Assembly (NCBI RefSeq): GCF_010671605.1
Contig: NZ_JAABOO010000002.1
Location: 930,001-994,000 of the forward strand
Length of the DNA stretch: 64,000 bases
From: Leptobacterium flavescens
GTDB lineage: Bacteria > Bacteroidota > Bacteroidia > Flavobacteriales > Flavobacteriaceae
Direction of reading: 5' to 3'
Shown: in pieces, positions 55,091-64,000 of the stretch
How the letters are laid out: every line of letters begins with the position of its first letter
Position numbering within the stretch: the stretch's first letter is position 1
Made by a program: the position numbers and the translations under genes
Notes under the pieces: model-generated
What the model was told of the DNA's origin: nothing
Seen by the model: only the letters and a program-made list of their open reading frames with translations
Database searches by the model: none

Positions 55091-56323
55091 ATGAATCCAT
55101 CGGTATTGTTTTATATCATCATTGGTATCCTTTTAGTGGATTTTATTCTGGACAAAGTTCTGGATTATCTAAACGCGAGCTATTTTGACCGGGAGATCCC
55201 GGAAGGGATCAGGGATGTCTATGACGAAAAAGAATACAAGAAATCCCAGGCCTATAAAAAGACCAATTATCGTTTCGGGATCATAACTTCGGTCTTTTCG
55301 CTATTTCTCATTATTTCTTTCCTCCTGCTCGACGGTTTTGAATATGTAGATACCTTTGTCAGGTCTTATACCGAACATCCCATTCTCAATGCACTTTTGT
55401 TTTTCGGGATCATTATGATAGGAAGCGATCTTTTAAGCACGCCTTTTTCCTGGTATCACACCTTTGTTATAGAAGAAAAATTCGGTTTTAATAAAACCAC
55501 CAAAAAGACCTTTATTACAGATAAGATCAAGGGTTGGTTAATGATGATCGTCCTGGGCGGAGGGATCCTTTCGCTTGTTATCTGGTTCTATCAGATAAGC
55601 GGCAGGAATTTCTGGTTGTATGCATGGGGTTTAATGACTTTATTCTCTGTATTTGCCAATCTTTTCTACAGCAGGCTGATCGTTCCTATTTTTAATAAAC
55701 AGACCCCGCTTGAAGAGGGTGAGCTCAAATCGGAAATTGAAGATTATGCCGGAAAAGTAGGCTTTCAGTTAAAAAATATCTTTGTCATAGACGGTTCCAA
55801 AAGATCCACTAAGGCCAATGCGTACTTTTCGGGCTTTGGCAGGGAAAAAAGGATCACTTTATATGACACTTTGATCAATGATCTGGAAAATGATGAAATT
55901 GTGGCAGTCCTGGCACATGAAGTAGGTCATTATAAAAAAAAGCATATCATTTTTAACCTTATAAGCTCGGTTTTGCTTACCGGTCTGACTTTATACATTT
56001 TATCGTTGTTTATCAATACCCCGCAATTATCACAGGCTATTGGTGTGGAGACCCCGAGTTTTCATATCGGCCTGATCGCTTTTGGTATTCTATATAGCCC
56101 AATCTCAGAAATAACGGGGCTTATCATGAATTACTTCTCAAGAAAATTCGAATACCAGGCAGATGCTTATGCGAAAGAAACCTATGCATCAGAGCCCCTG
56201 ATCTCCTCTTTAAAAAAATTGTCGAAAAACAGTTTGAGTAACTTAACCCCCCATCCTGCATACGTATTTATGCATTATTCTCATCCAACACTTTTTCAGC
56301 GAATAAAGGAACTTAGGGCATAA
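55091..56323 (+). CDS. M48 family membrane metallopeptidase (Ste24/CAAX-protease-like)
   Basis: 410 residues from the ATG at 55091; the overlapping frame from 55019 lies inside the methyltransferase gene. Several membrane helices surround the zinc motif HEVGH at residues 276-280, with the third ligand in the RKFEYQADAYA segment (Glu). FGFNKTTKKTFITDKIKG and the long helices match the Ste24p-type M48 subfamily. It should act in protein quality control at the inner membrane. It starts 10 bases after the methyltransferase stop. Confidence 0.93.
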   Translation: MNPSVLFYIIIGILLVDFILDKVLDYLNASYFDREIPEGIRDVYDEKEYKKSQAYKKTNYRFGIITSVFSLFLIISFLLLDGFEYVDTFVRSYTEHPILNALLFFGIIMIGSDLLSTPFSWYHTFVIEEKFGFNKTTKKTFITDKIKGWLMMIVLGGGILSLVIWFYQISGRNFWLYAWGLMTLFSVFANLFYSRLIVPIFNKQTPLEEGELKSEIEDYAGKVGFQLKNIFVIDGSKRSTKANAYFSGFGREKRITLYDTLINDLENDEIVAVLAHEVGHYKKKHIIFNLISSVLLTGLTLYILSLFINTPQLSQAIGVETPSFHIGLIAFGILYSPISEITGLIMNYFSRKFEYQADAYAKETYASEPLISSLKKLSKNSLSNLTPHPAYVFMHYSHPTLFQRIKELRA

Positions 56324-56341
56324 AATTTGTTGTATACTAAA

Positions 56342-56349
56342 TAAGTTTG
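56342..56349 (+). promoter_or_regulatory. Candidate -7 element of rel
   Basis: TAAGTTTG matches TAnnTTTG, 15 bases before the rel ATG. An alternative element, TAATTTTA (56353-56360), has a TTG exactly 20 bases upstream (56330-56332) but would leave almost no leader. Confidence 0.4.
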
Positions 56350-56364
56350 TGCTAATTTTAAATT

Positions 56365-58569
56365 ATGGCAGTAGTAGATTTAGAACAGGAAAATAAGGCG
56401 ATTGCCAAGCAATATAAAGAATTGCTCAAGATAAGCTATCAGACGCTGACAGATGAGGAAAAGAAACTCATCAGGCTGGCATTTGATACGGCTGTCGATG
56501 CCCATAAGGAGCAGAGACGCAAATCTGGGGAGGCATATATTTTCCATCCGATAGCAGTAGCCAAGATCGTGGCTTCGGAAATCGGAATGGACGCTACTTC
56601 TATTGTCGCTGCTTTATTGCATGATGTGGTGGAAGATACCGAATACACCCTGGAAGATATAGAACAGATGTTCGGGGAAACCGTTGCCAGGATCGTAGAC
56701 GGACTTACCAAGATCTCTCACCTGAAGAAGGATAAGGATATCTCTATGCAGGCGGAGAATTTCCGTAAAATGCTACTCACATTAAACGACGATATACGGG
56801 TAATTATCATAAAGATCGCAGACCGGCTTCACAATATGCAGACCATGGCTTCCATGCCGGAGCATAAGCAGGTTAAAATAGCATCGGAAACCCTGTATAT
56901 CTACGCTCCTCTGGCACACAGGATAGGTTTGTACAATATCAAGACCGAACTGGAGGATCTGGGATTGAAATATACGGAGCCCAATGTTTATAACGATATC
57001 CTGAATAAGATCGAGGAGAGTGAGGACGAGCAGAAGGCTTATATCAAAGCTTTTTCCGCTACTTTGGAAGCAAGTCTCAGCAAGGAGAAACTCAGTTATC
57101 AAATAAAAGGACGATCCAAGTCCATTTTCTCTATCAGAAGGAAGATGCAGGCACAGAATGTGACTTATGACGAGGTTTATGACAAATTTGCCATCCGCAT
57201 CATCTATAAATCGGATACTAAAAATGAAAAATTCCTTGCCTGGAAGATCTATTCGATAGTTACAGATCACTTCAGGCCTAACCCTACCCGCTTGCGTGAT
57301 TGGATCTCTTCGCCTAAATCTACAGGTTATGAGGCCCTGCATATAACGGTAATGGGACCCAAGGGAAGATGGGTGGAAGTTCAGATAAGAAGTGAACGTA
57401 TGCATGAGATAGCCGAAAAAGGTTATGCTGCACACTTTAAATACAAGCACGGAGAACATCAGGAACAAGGACTGGATGTATGGCTTAACCGCCTGCAGGA
57501 AGTCCTCGAGAGCTCAGAGACCAGTGCGGTGGATTTCGTGGAAGATTTTAAACTGAATCTTTACGCCAAGGAGATCTTTGTCTTTACGCCTAAAGGGGAT
57601 CTGAAGTCCCTTCCGAAGGGAGCTACTCCCCTGGATTTTGCTTTCAATATCCATACGGAAGTAGGAATGCATACCCGTGGTGCCAGGGTAAACGGAAAAC
57701 TGGTGCCTCTGAGTTATGAGCTGAGCAGCGGAGATCAGGTAGATATTATTACTTCGGAAAAAGCAAAGCCCAATGCCAACTGGCTGGATTATGCCACTAC
57801 GGCACGGGCAAGAACCAAAATAAAATCTTCGCTAAAAGAAGAGAAAAAGAATATTGCAGAAGACGGAAAAGAGGTTTTAAGAAGAAAAATGAAGCAACTG
57901 AAGATTACGCTGAACGACAGTTCCGTAAACGATATGGTTGTGTATTTTAAACTCAAAACAAGCCTTGACCTCTTCTACAGGGTAGGTATCGGGACCATTG
58001 ACAACCAGATGCTGAAGAATTTTGCAGCATCCAGGACCAATACCTTTATCAATTTCTTTAAGAACAGGATCAGAAAGAACAATGTTCCTGAAGATGTAAA
58101 CAAGGATGAGATCACTGCCAAATACGACCTTTTGGTCTTTGGTAAGGAAGAGGAAAAACTGGATTACAAATTTTCCAATTGCTGTAGCCCTATTCCGGGA
58201 GATGATGTATTTGGTTTTGTAACCGTAAACGAAGGAATAAAAGTGCATAAAAAAGATTGTCCGAATGCTATTTCGCTTCAATCCAATTACGCGTACCGGA
58301 TCATTCCTGCCAAGTGGATAGATTCTTCACAACAAGGCTTTACAGCTGTTATAAGACTTAACGGTATTGACAACCTGGGGCTGGTGAGCGATGTAACCAA
58401 GGTTATATCTAACAATATGCACGTGAATATGAAGAACATAAATTTCGATACCGAAGGTGGCATATTTTCAGGTAAGATCACGGTAGTTGTAAAGAACAAT
58501 ACCATCCTTAAAAAACTTATGGATAATCTTAAAAAAGTAGGCGGGATAGATAAAGTAACCCGAATTTAA
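56365..58569 (+). CDS. rel: Bifunctional (p)ppGpp synthetase/hydrolase (Rel/SpoT)
   Basis: 734 residues with the four-domain layout of Rel/SpoT. The HD hydrolase domain has HDVVEDTE (His86, Asp87, Glu90, Asp91) and RLHNMQTM, so hydrolysis is likely. The synthetase domain contains GRSKSIFSIRRKM, DKFAIRIIY and DWISSPKSTGYEALH. A TGS domain (EIFVFTPKGDLKSLPKGATP) and a C-terminal ACT domain (VIRLNGIDNLGLVSDVTKVI) follow. It makes and degrades the stringent-response alarmone. The gene order rel, fur-like, purA is familiar from Flavobacteriia. Confidence 0.96.
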   Translation: MAVVDLEQENKAIAKQYKELLKISYQTLTDEEKKLIRLAFDTAVDAHKEQRRKSGEAYIFHPIAVAKIVASEIGMDATSIVAALLHDVVEDTEYTLEDIEQMFGETVARIVDGLTKISHLKKDKDISMQAENFRKMLLTLNDDIRVIIIKIADRLHNMQTMASMPEHKQVKIASETLYIYAPLAHRIGLYNIKTELEDLGLKYTEPNVYNDILNKIEESEDEQKAYIKAFSATLEASLSKEKLSYQIKGRSKSIFSIRRKMQAQNVTYDEVYDKFAIRIIYKSDTKNEKFLAWKIYSIVTDHFRPNPTRLRDWISSPKSTGYEALHITVMGPKGRWVEVQIRSERMHEIAEKGYAAHFKYKHGEHQEQGLDVWLNRLQEVLESSETSAVDFVEDFKLNLYAKEIFVFTPKGDLKSLPKGATPLDFAFNIHTEVGMHTRGARVNGKLVPLSYELSSGDQVDIITSEKAKPNANWLDYATTARARTKIKSSLKEEKKNIAEDGKEVLRRKMKQLKITLNDSSVNDMVVYFKLKTSLDLFYRVGIGTIDNQMLKNFAASRTNTFINFFKNRIRKNNVPEDVNKDEITAKYDLLVFGKEEEKLDYKFSNCCSPIPGDDVFGFVTVNEGIKVHKKDCPNAISLQSNYAYRIIPAKWIDSSQQGFTAVIRLNGIDNLGLVSDVTKVISNNMHVNMKNINFDTEGGIFSGKITVVVKNNTILKKLMDNLKKVGGIDKVTRI

Positions 58570-58579
58570 TTTTTAGCTG

Positions 58580-58587
58580 TACATTTG
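58580..58587 (+). promoter_or_regulatory. Candidate -7 element of the Fur-family gene
   Basis: TACATTTG matches TAnnTTTG exactly, 25 bases before the ATG at 58613. No TTG at the expected distance was found. Confidence 0.4.
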
Positions 58588-58612
58588 TATCAGAATATTT
58601 GAAAACCGTATC

Positions 58613-59053
58613 ATGGCTGACGATAAAAATCAAGAAATTGTAAAAAATGTGTTCACCACTTTTCTGGAGGAAAACGGACACAGGAAAACTCCTGAGCGCT
58701 ATGCTATTCTTCAGGAGATATACAATAGCGATGAACATTTCGATATAGAATCGCTTTATATCAAAATGAAAAACAAGAATTATCGTGTAAGCCGTGCTAC
58801 ACTCTACAATACTATAGAATTACTTTTGGATTGCAACCTTGTCAGGAAGCATCAGTTCGGGCAAAACCAGGCCCATTATGAAAAATCCTATTTTGACAAG
58901 CAACACGATCACGTGATCCTTACCGACACCGGAGAAGTTATGGAATTCTGTGATCCTCGTATCCAAAGTATCAAAAAAACCATAGAAGAGGTCTTTAACA
59001 TTAAGATCCACAACCACTCACTTTATTTTTACGGAACAAAAGAAAAAAACTAA
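58613..59053 (+). CDS. Fur family transcriptional regulator
   Basis: 146 residues. The winged helix comprises the first 90 residues ([38 protein letters not shown] with the recognition helix), and the dimerisation domain has the metal motif [18 protein letters not shown]. Only a few cysteines are present and no CxxC pair for structural zinc is seen. Whether it senses iron (Fur), zinc (Zur) or peroxide (PerR) cannot be decided by eye. 31 bases upstream of purA. Confidence 0.93.
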   Translation: MADDKNQEIVKNVFTTFLEENGHRKTPERYAILQEIYNSDEHFDIESLYIKMKNKNYRVSRATLYNTIELLLDCNLVRKHQFGQNQAHYEKSYFDKQHDHVILTDTGEVMEFCDPRIQSIKKTIEEVFNIKIHNHSLYFYGTKEKN

Positions 59054-59084
59054 TTAATCATCTAATATTTAAGCATTATTTATA

Positions 59085-60356
59085 ATGGCAGTAGATTTAC
59101 TCCTGGGACTACAATGGGGCGATGAAGGAAAAGGCAAAATTGTAGACGTTCTGACCAAAGACTATGATATTATTGCACGTTTTCAGGGAGGGCCCAATGC
59201 AGGTCACACTTTGGAATTCGACGGAATAAAACACGTACTTCACACCATTCCTTCGGGGATCTTTCACCAGAATGCGATCAATATTGTCGGGAATGGAGTG
59301 GTTATAGATCCTGTGATCTTTAAAAAAGAACTGGACAATCTTAAAAAGTTCAATATCGATATCAAATCCCGCCTGCTGATCTCCAGAAAGGCGCACCTGA
59401 TACTCCCTACTCACCGTTTACTGGATGCTGCTTCGGAAGCTTCCAAAGGAAAAGCCAAGATCGGTTCTACCCTTAAAGGTATCGGCCCGACATATATGGA
59501 CAAGACCGGAAGGAACGGGATGCGTGTAGGTGACCTGGAACTCAGTAACTGGAAAGACAGATACCGAGCCCTGGCCAACAAGCATGAGGCGATGATCGAT
59601 TTCTACAATGTTGATGTACAATACGATCTTAAAGAACTTGAAGAGGAGTTCTGTGATGCTGTAGAAGTATTAAAAACACTGACCTTTATAGATAGTGAAG
59701 AATATATCCACCAGGCGCAGAAACAAGGAAAGACCATCCTTGCAGAAGGAGCGCAGGGTTCTCTTCTCGATATAGATTTCGGAACATACCCCTATGTTAC
59801 TTCCTCCAATACCACCGCTGCAGGAGCTTGTACCGGACTTGGAGTAGCTCCTAATAAGATAGGAGAAGTACTAGGTATATTTAAGGCCTATGCTACCAGA
59901 GTTGGAAGCGGCCCCTTCCCTACCGAGCTTTTTGACGAGGTTGGAGAGACTATGGGACGCGTAGGAAATGAATTCGGTGCTACTACAGGAAGAAGGAGAA
60001 GATGCGGATGGCTGGATCTTGTAGCTCTGAAATATGCCGTTCAGGTAAACGGGGTTACCCAGTTGATGATGATGAAAGGTGATGTGTTAAGCGGATTTGA
60101 CCGTCTTAAGGTTTGTACAGGCTATAAACACAACGGAGAGACTATCTCACATTTACCTTACAACATAGAGGAAGATAGCGTAACACCGGTATATACGGAG
60201 CTTAAGGGATGGGATAAAGATCTGACCAAGCTGACTTCGGCAGATCAGCTTCCGGAAAACCTGAATGCTTATATCGAATTCCTGGAAAAAGAACTGGAAG
60301 TGCCTATCAAGATCGTATCTGTAGGCCCCGACAGGACTCAGACCATTTACCGATAA
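59085..60356 (+). CDS. purA: Adenylosuccinate synthase
   Basis: 423 residues, the usual length. The GTP-binding P-loop variant GLQWGDEGKGKIVD opens the protein, with the catalytic Asp and His in WGDEGKG and NAGHTL. Also present are GIGPTYMDKTGRNGMRVGDL, EGAQGSLLDIDFGTYPYVTS, and the late arginine-rich TTGRRRRCGWLDLV that holds the IMP site. It joins IMP and aspartate at the expense of GTP in AMP synthesis. Essential housekeeping gene. It ends just before the OstA-like gene. Confidence 0.98.
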   Translation: MAVDLLLGLQWGDEGKGKIVDVLTKDYDIIARFQGGPNAGHTLEFDGIKHVLHTIPSGIFHQNAINIVGNGVVIDPVIFKKELDNLKKFNIDIKSRLLISRKAHLILPTHRLLDAASEASKGKAKIGSTLKGIGPTYMDKTGRNGMRVGDLELSNWKDRYRALANKHEAMIDFYNVDVQYDLKELEEEFCDAVEVLKTLTFIDSEEYIHQAQKQGKTILAEGAQGSLLDIDFGTYPYVTSSNTTAAGACTGLGVAPNKIGEVLGIFKAYATRVGSGPFPTELFDEVGETMGRVGNEFGATTGRRRRCGWLDLVALKYAVQVNGVTQLMMMKGDVLSGFDRLKVCTGYKHNGETISHLPYNIEEDSVTPVYTELKGWDKDLTKLTSADQLPENLNAYIEFLEKELEVPIKIVSVGPDRTQTIYR

Positions 60357-60426
60357 GCGATGATACGGGAAGGTCGAAGCCTTCTTAAAAACATCACAAT
60401 AAATAATTATCTAATTCAAAAAATCT

Positions 60427-60434
60427 TATTTTTG
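60427..60434 (+). promoter_or_regulatory. Candidate -7 element of the OstA-like gene
   Basis: TATTTTTG matches the -7 consensus TAnnTTTG, 15 bases before the TTG at 60450. It argues for a promoter after purA and for that TTG as the start. Confidence 0.4.
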
Positions 60435-60449
60435 AACCAAATTTTAGGT

Positions 60450-62207
60450 TTGAAATCATTGAGTCGTTTTGTATTGTTTTTATTTGCGGTCTTTTTTATT
60501 TCCGGTGTACAATCGCAGGAAAAAAAGAAGATAGATATTATATATGGAGGTACCTTCAGCAGGGATGAGATCAAGCATCCCGGGAAATCTATCTTCAGCA
60601 AGAAAAACAACAGGCAGGTGCAGTTCCAGCATCAGGGTGCGGATCTGTGGTGCGATCTGGCGGTTCTCAATCCAAAGGAAAACCTTATTGAAGCCTACGG
60701 GAATGTACGATTGAACCAGGGAGATACCGTTCAGATGAACAGTGCTTACCTCAGGTATGACGGGAATAGCAAACTGGCGGTCGCCAAAGAAAATGTAAGG
60801 CTTACCAATGTTAAAACCACCCTGACCACCGATTCCCTGCATTTCGACAGGAATGTACAGGAAGCTTATTACGAGAGTTTCGGAACCGTAAGAGATTCGG
60901 TCAATGTTCTTACCAGTAACAAGGGACGTTATTTTATTGAGAAGAAAAAATATCAGTTTCTTAGTGATGTGGAGATCACCCATCCGGAATATGTATTGAA
61001 TTCGGCCCAGTTGGACTACTACACCACCACTCAGCACGCTTATATGTACGGTCCCTCTACTATTGTGGGAAAGGATTATAAGGTGTATTGCGAAAGAGGG
61101 TTTTACAACACCAATGACGAAAACGGTTATTTCGTCAAAAATTCGAGGATCGATTACAACAACCGGATCATTAACGGAGATAGTCTTTACTTTAATAAGT
61201 TAAATGAATTTGCCTCGGCCACCAATAACATTAAGGTTATAGATACCATTAATAAAGGAGTGGTAAAAGGGCATTATGCAGAAGTTTTTAAGGCGAAGGA
61301 CTCCGTTTTTATTACCAAAAGAGCGGTAGCTATCAACCTTCTGGAAAAAGATTCTATTTATATTCACGGAGATACCCTTATGGTTACAGGGAAACCCGAT
61401 CATCGCATTATCAGGGGCTTCAGGAATGTAAAGATCTACAAGTTTGACCTCAGCGGAAAAGGCGATTCTATCCACGTAGATCAGAAAACAGGTATCACGC
61501 AGCTTATAGGAAAGCCGTTGGGGCCTAATGCTTCTACGCTCCGGTTATCGGAACGAAGAAAGTTAAATCCGGTATTATGGTCGGGAGAAAACCAGATGAC
61601 CGGCGATAGTATTCACCTGATCACCAATCTGGAAACCGAAAAACTCGACTCTCTTAAGATCCTGAACAACGCTTTGATCATGCAGAAAGATACTCTGAGC
61701 AAGGACGGTTTTAACCAGGTAGTGGGTAAGGATCTCTTCGGGAAGTTTATAGAAAGCGAATTAAAGGAGGTCGATATCATCAAGAATACCGAGGTGATCT
61801 ACTATATGTACAACGATAAAAACGAATTGATAGGGATCAATAAATCGGTGTGCAGCGCCATTAATATGACCTTTTTTGAAAGTCAGATAGAGGATATTAC
61901 TTTTATCACGAATCCCGACGGGACCATTTATCCGGAGGCAGATCTCCCGGTAAATGCCCGGAGGCTCAGAGGCGTGCTCTGGCGCGGAGATGAGATGATA
62001 CGGAAAAAGGATGATATTTTTGACGAAGATGACTACAATATAGAGCTTGTAAAGATACGGGGGATCGATAATCCCATCGATATAGATGCCGAAGAGTCCG
62101 AAAGATCGAAGGAGGGAGAAAAAGATCCTGAAAAGAACAAGGCAGTACCAAAAGCCAAAGCCGTAATACAGGAAAAGGAAAAGTCAAAATCGGCTTCCAA
62201 ACAATAA
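60450..62207 (+). CDS. OstA/LptA-like lipopolysaccharide-transport protein
   Basis: About 585 residues. I place the start at the TTG at 60450, where KSLSRFVLFLFAVFFISGVQSQ gives a complete signal peptide; a longer frame begins at an ATG at 60360, three bases after purA, but adds 30 residues that look like untranslated sequence. The body is a run of OstA-type beta-strands (GNVRLNQGDTVQMNSAYLRY, ENVRLTNVKTTLTTDSLHF), forming a long jelly-roll bridge as in LptA. The end is rich in Lys, Glu and Asp. It should carry lipopolysaccharide across the periplasm. Confidence 0.88.
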   Translation: MKSLSRFVLFLFAVFFISGVQSQEKKKIDIIYGGTFSRDEIKHPGKSIFSKKNNRQVQFQHQGADLWCDLAVLNPKENLIEAYGNVRLNQGDTVQMNSAYLRYDGNSKLAVAKENVRLTNVKTTLTTDSLHFDRNVQEAYYESFGTVRDSVNVLTSNKGRYFIEKKKYQFLSDVEITHPEYVLNSAQLDYYTTTQHAYMYGPSTIVGKDYKVYCERGFYNTNDENGYFVKNSRIDYNNRIINGDSLYFNKLNEFASATNNIKVIDTINKGVVKGHYAEVFKAKDSVFITKRAVAINLLEKDSIYIHGDTLMVTGKPDHRIIRGFRNVKIYKFDLSGKGDSIHVDQKTGITQLIGKPLGPNASTLRLSERRKLNPVLWSGENQMTGDSIHLITNLETEKLDSLKILNNALIMQKDTLSKDGFNQVVGKDLFGKFIESELKEVDIIKNTEVIYYMYNDKNELIGINKSVCSAINMTFFESQIEDITFITNPDGTIYPEADLPVNARRLRGVLWRGDEMIRKKDDIFDEDDYNIELVKIRGIDNPIDIDAEESERSKEGEKDPEKNKAVPKAKAVIQEKEKSKSASKQ

Positions 62208-62264
62208 AACCAGACAGGATTTCATATCGAATACCATCCTGATCAAACCTCAAACACAGAAAGT

Positions 62265-63458
62265 ATCAAAGAAGATTTCTTTAAATATCAGGCACAAACA
62301 GGTCCGCATCCATTGGCTATGGAAATTTCGCATGCCGAAGGTTCCTATATCTACGACAATTCCGGAAAAGCTTTCCTGGATTTTGTTGCGGGGGTATCTG
62401 CCAACAGCCTTGGGCATGGTCATCCTACGGTTACCAATGCCATTAAAGAGCAATTAGATGCCTATACTCATGTTATGGTTTACGGAGAATATATCCTTAA
62501 ACCTGCCGTAGAACTGAGTAAGCTTCTTGCAACCCACCTTCCCGCTCCCCTGGAGACTACCTACCTGACAAATTCGGGTACGGAAGCTACGGAAGGAGCC
62601 CTGAAACTGGCAAAAAAGGTAACAGGAAGATCTGAGATCATTGCGGCCGAAAAGGCCTATCACGGCAATACGCAGGGAGCCATGAGTGTCATGGGCTTTG
62701 AAGAACGGAAAAGTGCTTTCCGGCCCTTAATTCCGGGAACCCGCTATATCAGATTCAATAGTGAAGAAGACCTTTTAAAGATCACTGCTAACACAGCAGC
62801 GGTAATCCTGGAGACCATACAGGGAGGAGCTGGTTTTGTGGCTCCGGAAAACGATTATCTAAAAAAGGTAAAAGCCCGATGTGAGGAAACAGGCGCCCTT
62901 CTCATCCTGGATGAGATACAGCCCGGTTTCGGGCGTACGGGCCGCTTATTCGGCTTTGAACATTACGATATAGTACCCGATATAGTTATCATGGGAAAAG
63001 GTATGGGAGGAGGAATGCCCGTGGGCGCCTTTACTGCTTCCAGAGCTATGATGGATAATCTTAAGGAAGGCCCCAAATTAGGGCATATTACCACCTTCGG
63101 AGGCCATCCGGTTATTGCAGCAGCCTGCCTGGCTACTCTGAAAGAGCTGACACAAACCACCCTTATACCCGATACGCTGCGGAAAGAAACACTCTTTCGG
63201 GAGCTCCTCGTTCATCCGCTGATAAAGGAGATACGGGGCAAAGGTCTTATGCTGGCGTTATTATTTGAAAATGAAGAAATTACCAACCACCTCATCCTGA
63301 GATCGCTCGATAAAGGGCTGATCCTTTTCTGGTTATTATTCGAGAAAAAAGCTGCCAGAATTACTCCTCCTCTAACTATTTCGGAAGAGGAAATTCGTAG
63401 CGGATGCGCGATTATTCTGGAGGTTTTAGACGAATACCAGGGCTTAAATGTTAACTAA
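62265..63458 (+). CDS. Class-III aminotransferase (acetylornithine aminotransferase-like), non-canonical start
   Basis: About 397 residues. The conserved N-terminus KEDFFKYQAQTGPHPLAMEI begins at 62268 and is in frame, yet no ATG, GTG or TTG occurs before TTG 62313 or ATG 62319, which would cut it off. An ATC codon at 62265 stands where homologues start, so an ATC start is proposed. Fold-type I features are complete: LTNSGTEATEGALKLAKKV, AYHGNT, LDEIQPGFGRTGRLF and the PLP lysine in IMGKGMGGGMPVGAF. It should use glutamate or a related donor. The same frame contains the stop of the OstA-like gene at 62205-62207. Confidence 0.85.
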   Translation: MKEDFFKYQAQTGPHPLAMEISHAEGSYIYDNSGKAFLDFVAGVSANSLGHGHPTVTNAIKEQLDAYTHVMVYGEYILKPAVELSKLLATHLPAPLETTYLTNSGTEATEGALKLAKKVTGRSEIIAAEKAYHGNTQGAMSVMGFEERKSAFRPLIPGTRYIRFNSEEDLLKITANTAAVILETIQGGAGFVAPENDYLKKVKARCEETGALLILDEIQPGFGRTGRLFGFEHYDIVPDIVIMGKGMGGGMPVGAFTASRAMMDNLKEGPKLGHITTFGGHPVIAAACLATLKELTQTTLIPDTLRKETLFRELLVHPLIKEIRGKGLMLALLFENEEITNHLILRSLDKGLILFWLLFEKKAARITPPLTISEEEIRSGCAIILEVLDEYQGLNVN

Positions 63459-63538
63459 TTTGTTAATAACAAAACGGATTTTCTTAAAAATTGAAGCCTT
63501 CATATTTTAATTTTAGAAGTAAGGAAATCTAAAAAAGC

Positions 63539-64000
63539 ATGCCTATGCAGTTTAGTTCTAATGAAGAAGAAAACTTCCCCATTTCGAGGTTTGAATCAAT
63601 GCTTAAAACAAATAATGTTTACTTTTTCGACTCCACTGATTTTGAAGAAATTATACATCACTATCTCGACTCCGGAAAAGTAGCACTGGCCAAAAAGGCA
63701 ATCAAAATAGGGCTGGAACAACATACATCTTCCATCAACCTGAAACTCCTCCATATTGAAGTCCTCGTCTTTGAAAACAAACTGGAAGTAGCAGAAAAAA
63801 TGCTGAATGAATTGATGGCCATCGAATATTCCAATGAGGAAATATACATTCAGAAAGCCAATATCTATTCTAAAAAAGACGATCATGAGAAAGCCATAGA
63901 GCTTCTGAAGGTGGCCCTCGCCTATGCCGAAGAGACTACAGATATCTTTTCCCTGATCGGGATGGAGTACCTGTTTATGGACGATTATAAGGCCGCTAAA
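63539..64000 (+). CDS. Tetratricopeptide repeat protein (3' end outside the window)
   Basis: 154 codons are visible from the ATG at 63539 (a second ATG is at 63545); the frame is open to the window edge. After FPISRFESMLKTNNVYFFDST come helical pairs of the TPR type: HHYLDSGKVALAKKAIKIGL, LEVAEKMLNELMAIEYSNEE and EKAIELLKVALAYAEETTDI. No signal peptide is seen, so it is probably cytoplasmic. TPR proteins bind protein partners; the role is unknown. Confidence 0.85.
   Translation, partial: MPMQFSSNEEENFPISRFESMLKTNNVYFFDSTDFEEIIHHYLDSGKVALAKKAIKIGLEQHTSSINLKLLHIEVLVFENKLEVAEKMLNELMAIEYSNEEIYIQKANIYSKKDDHEKAIELLKVALAYAEETTDIFSLIGMEYLFMDDYKAAK

Noticed and set aside
56782-57468. 228-codon minus-strand reading frame
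   Set aside because: Antisense to rel, which has full family support; no domain seen in the antisense frame.

Overview
The window is a chromosomal segment of a Bacteroidota bacterium, very probably a marine-type Flavobacteriaceae member. The indications are a type IX secretion (T9SS) C-terminal sorting domain, a TonB-dependent receptor with a carboxypeptidase-like N-terminus, families largely confined to this group (2TM-domain kinases, LETM1-related biofilm protein, DUF3810, DUF6503, OstA-like LptA, YHYH), AT-rich leaders without Shine-Dalgarno sequences, and TAnnTTTG-type -7 promoter elements. No tRNA, rRNA, CRISPR array, transposase or phage gene was seen.

Layout. 1-16.3 kb, almost all plus strand: the 3' part of a macroglobulin/TonB-plug surface protein, YdeI and DinB family proteins, a secreted metallo-beta-lactamase-fold protein, a sortilin/BNR-repeat exoprotein, an S9 peptidase lipoprotein, a DUF2490 protein, an alpha/beta-hydrolase-OsmC fusion, an isochorismatase-like hydrolase, a Cu/Zn superoxide dismutase lipoprotein, a LETM1-related protein and a membrane-anchored GH113-like enzyme. 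16.2-25.3 kb, mostly minus strand: a LytTR response regulator, the remnant of an amidohydrolase gene, four small 2TM proteins, a sensor kinase carrying a fifth 2TM domain, a TPR-like secreted protein, a DUF2306 protein, an RDD protein and a TonB-dependent receptor. Three promoters here share a LytTR-like direct repeat at a fixed distance from a GAnnTTTG element, so the two-component system probably controls its own operon, the RDD gene and the receptor. 25.4-28.5 kb: an acetyltransferase, PepD dipeptidase and a DUF3810 protein.

28.5-43.8 kb is an accessory-looking block. A 12.1-kb gene encodes a 4047-residue modular T9SS protein: an unrecognised N-terminal region of about 700 residues, 14 FG-GAP repeats, a PKD-like domain, 11 BspA/DUF285 repeats, 12 Ig-like repeats, 3 DUF5011-like repeats and a sorting domain. 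A DUF3311-like peptide and a sodium:solute symporter follow. The three spacers of this block carry shared hairpin repeats, some with compensatory stem changes.

43.8-53.3 kb: two secreted amidohydrolase-like proteins, then an ECF sigma factor cluster (membrane protein, Spy/CpxP-like protein, YHYH protein, YwqK-like protein, SCO protein, di-haem peroxidase). Three leaders here share CAAGTTTTT-N12-ATCT with identical spacing, a good candidate for the promoter read by the cluster's own sigma factor. 53.3-64 kb is core genome: DUF6503 lipoprotein, rRNA/tRNA methyltransferase, M48 protease, Rel/SpoT, Fur-family regulator, PurA, OstA/LptA-like protein, a class-III aminotransferase whose conserved N-terminus has no canonical start codon, and the start of a TPR protein.
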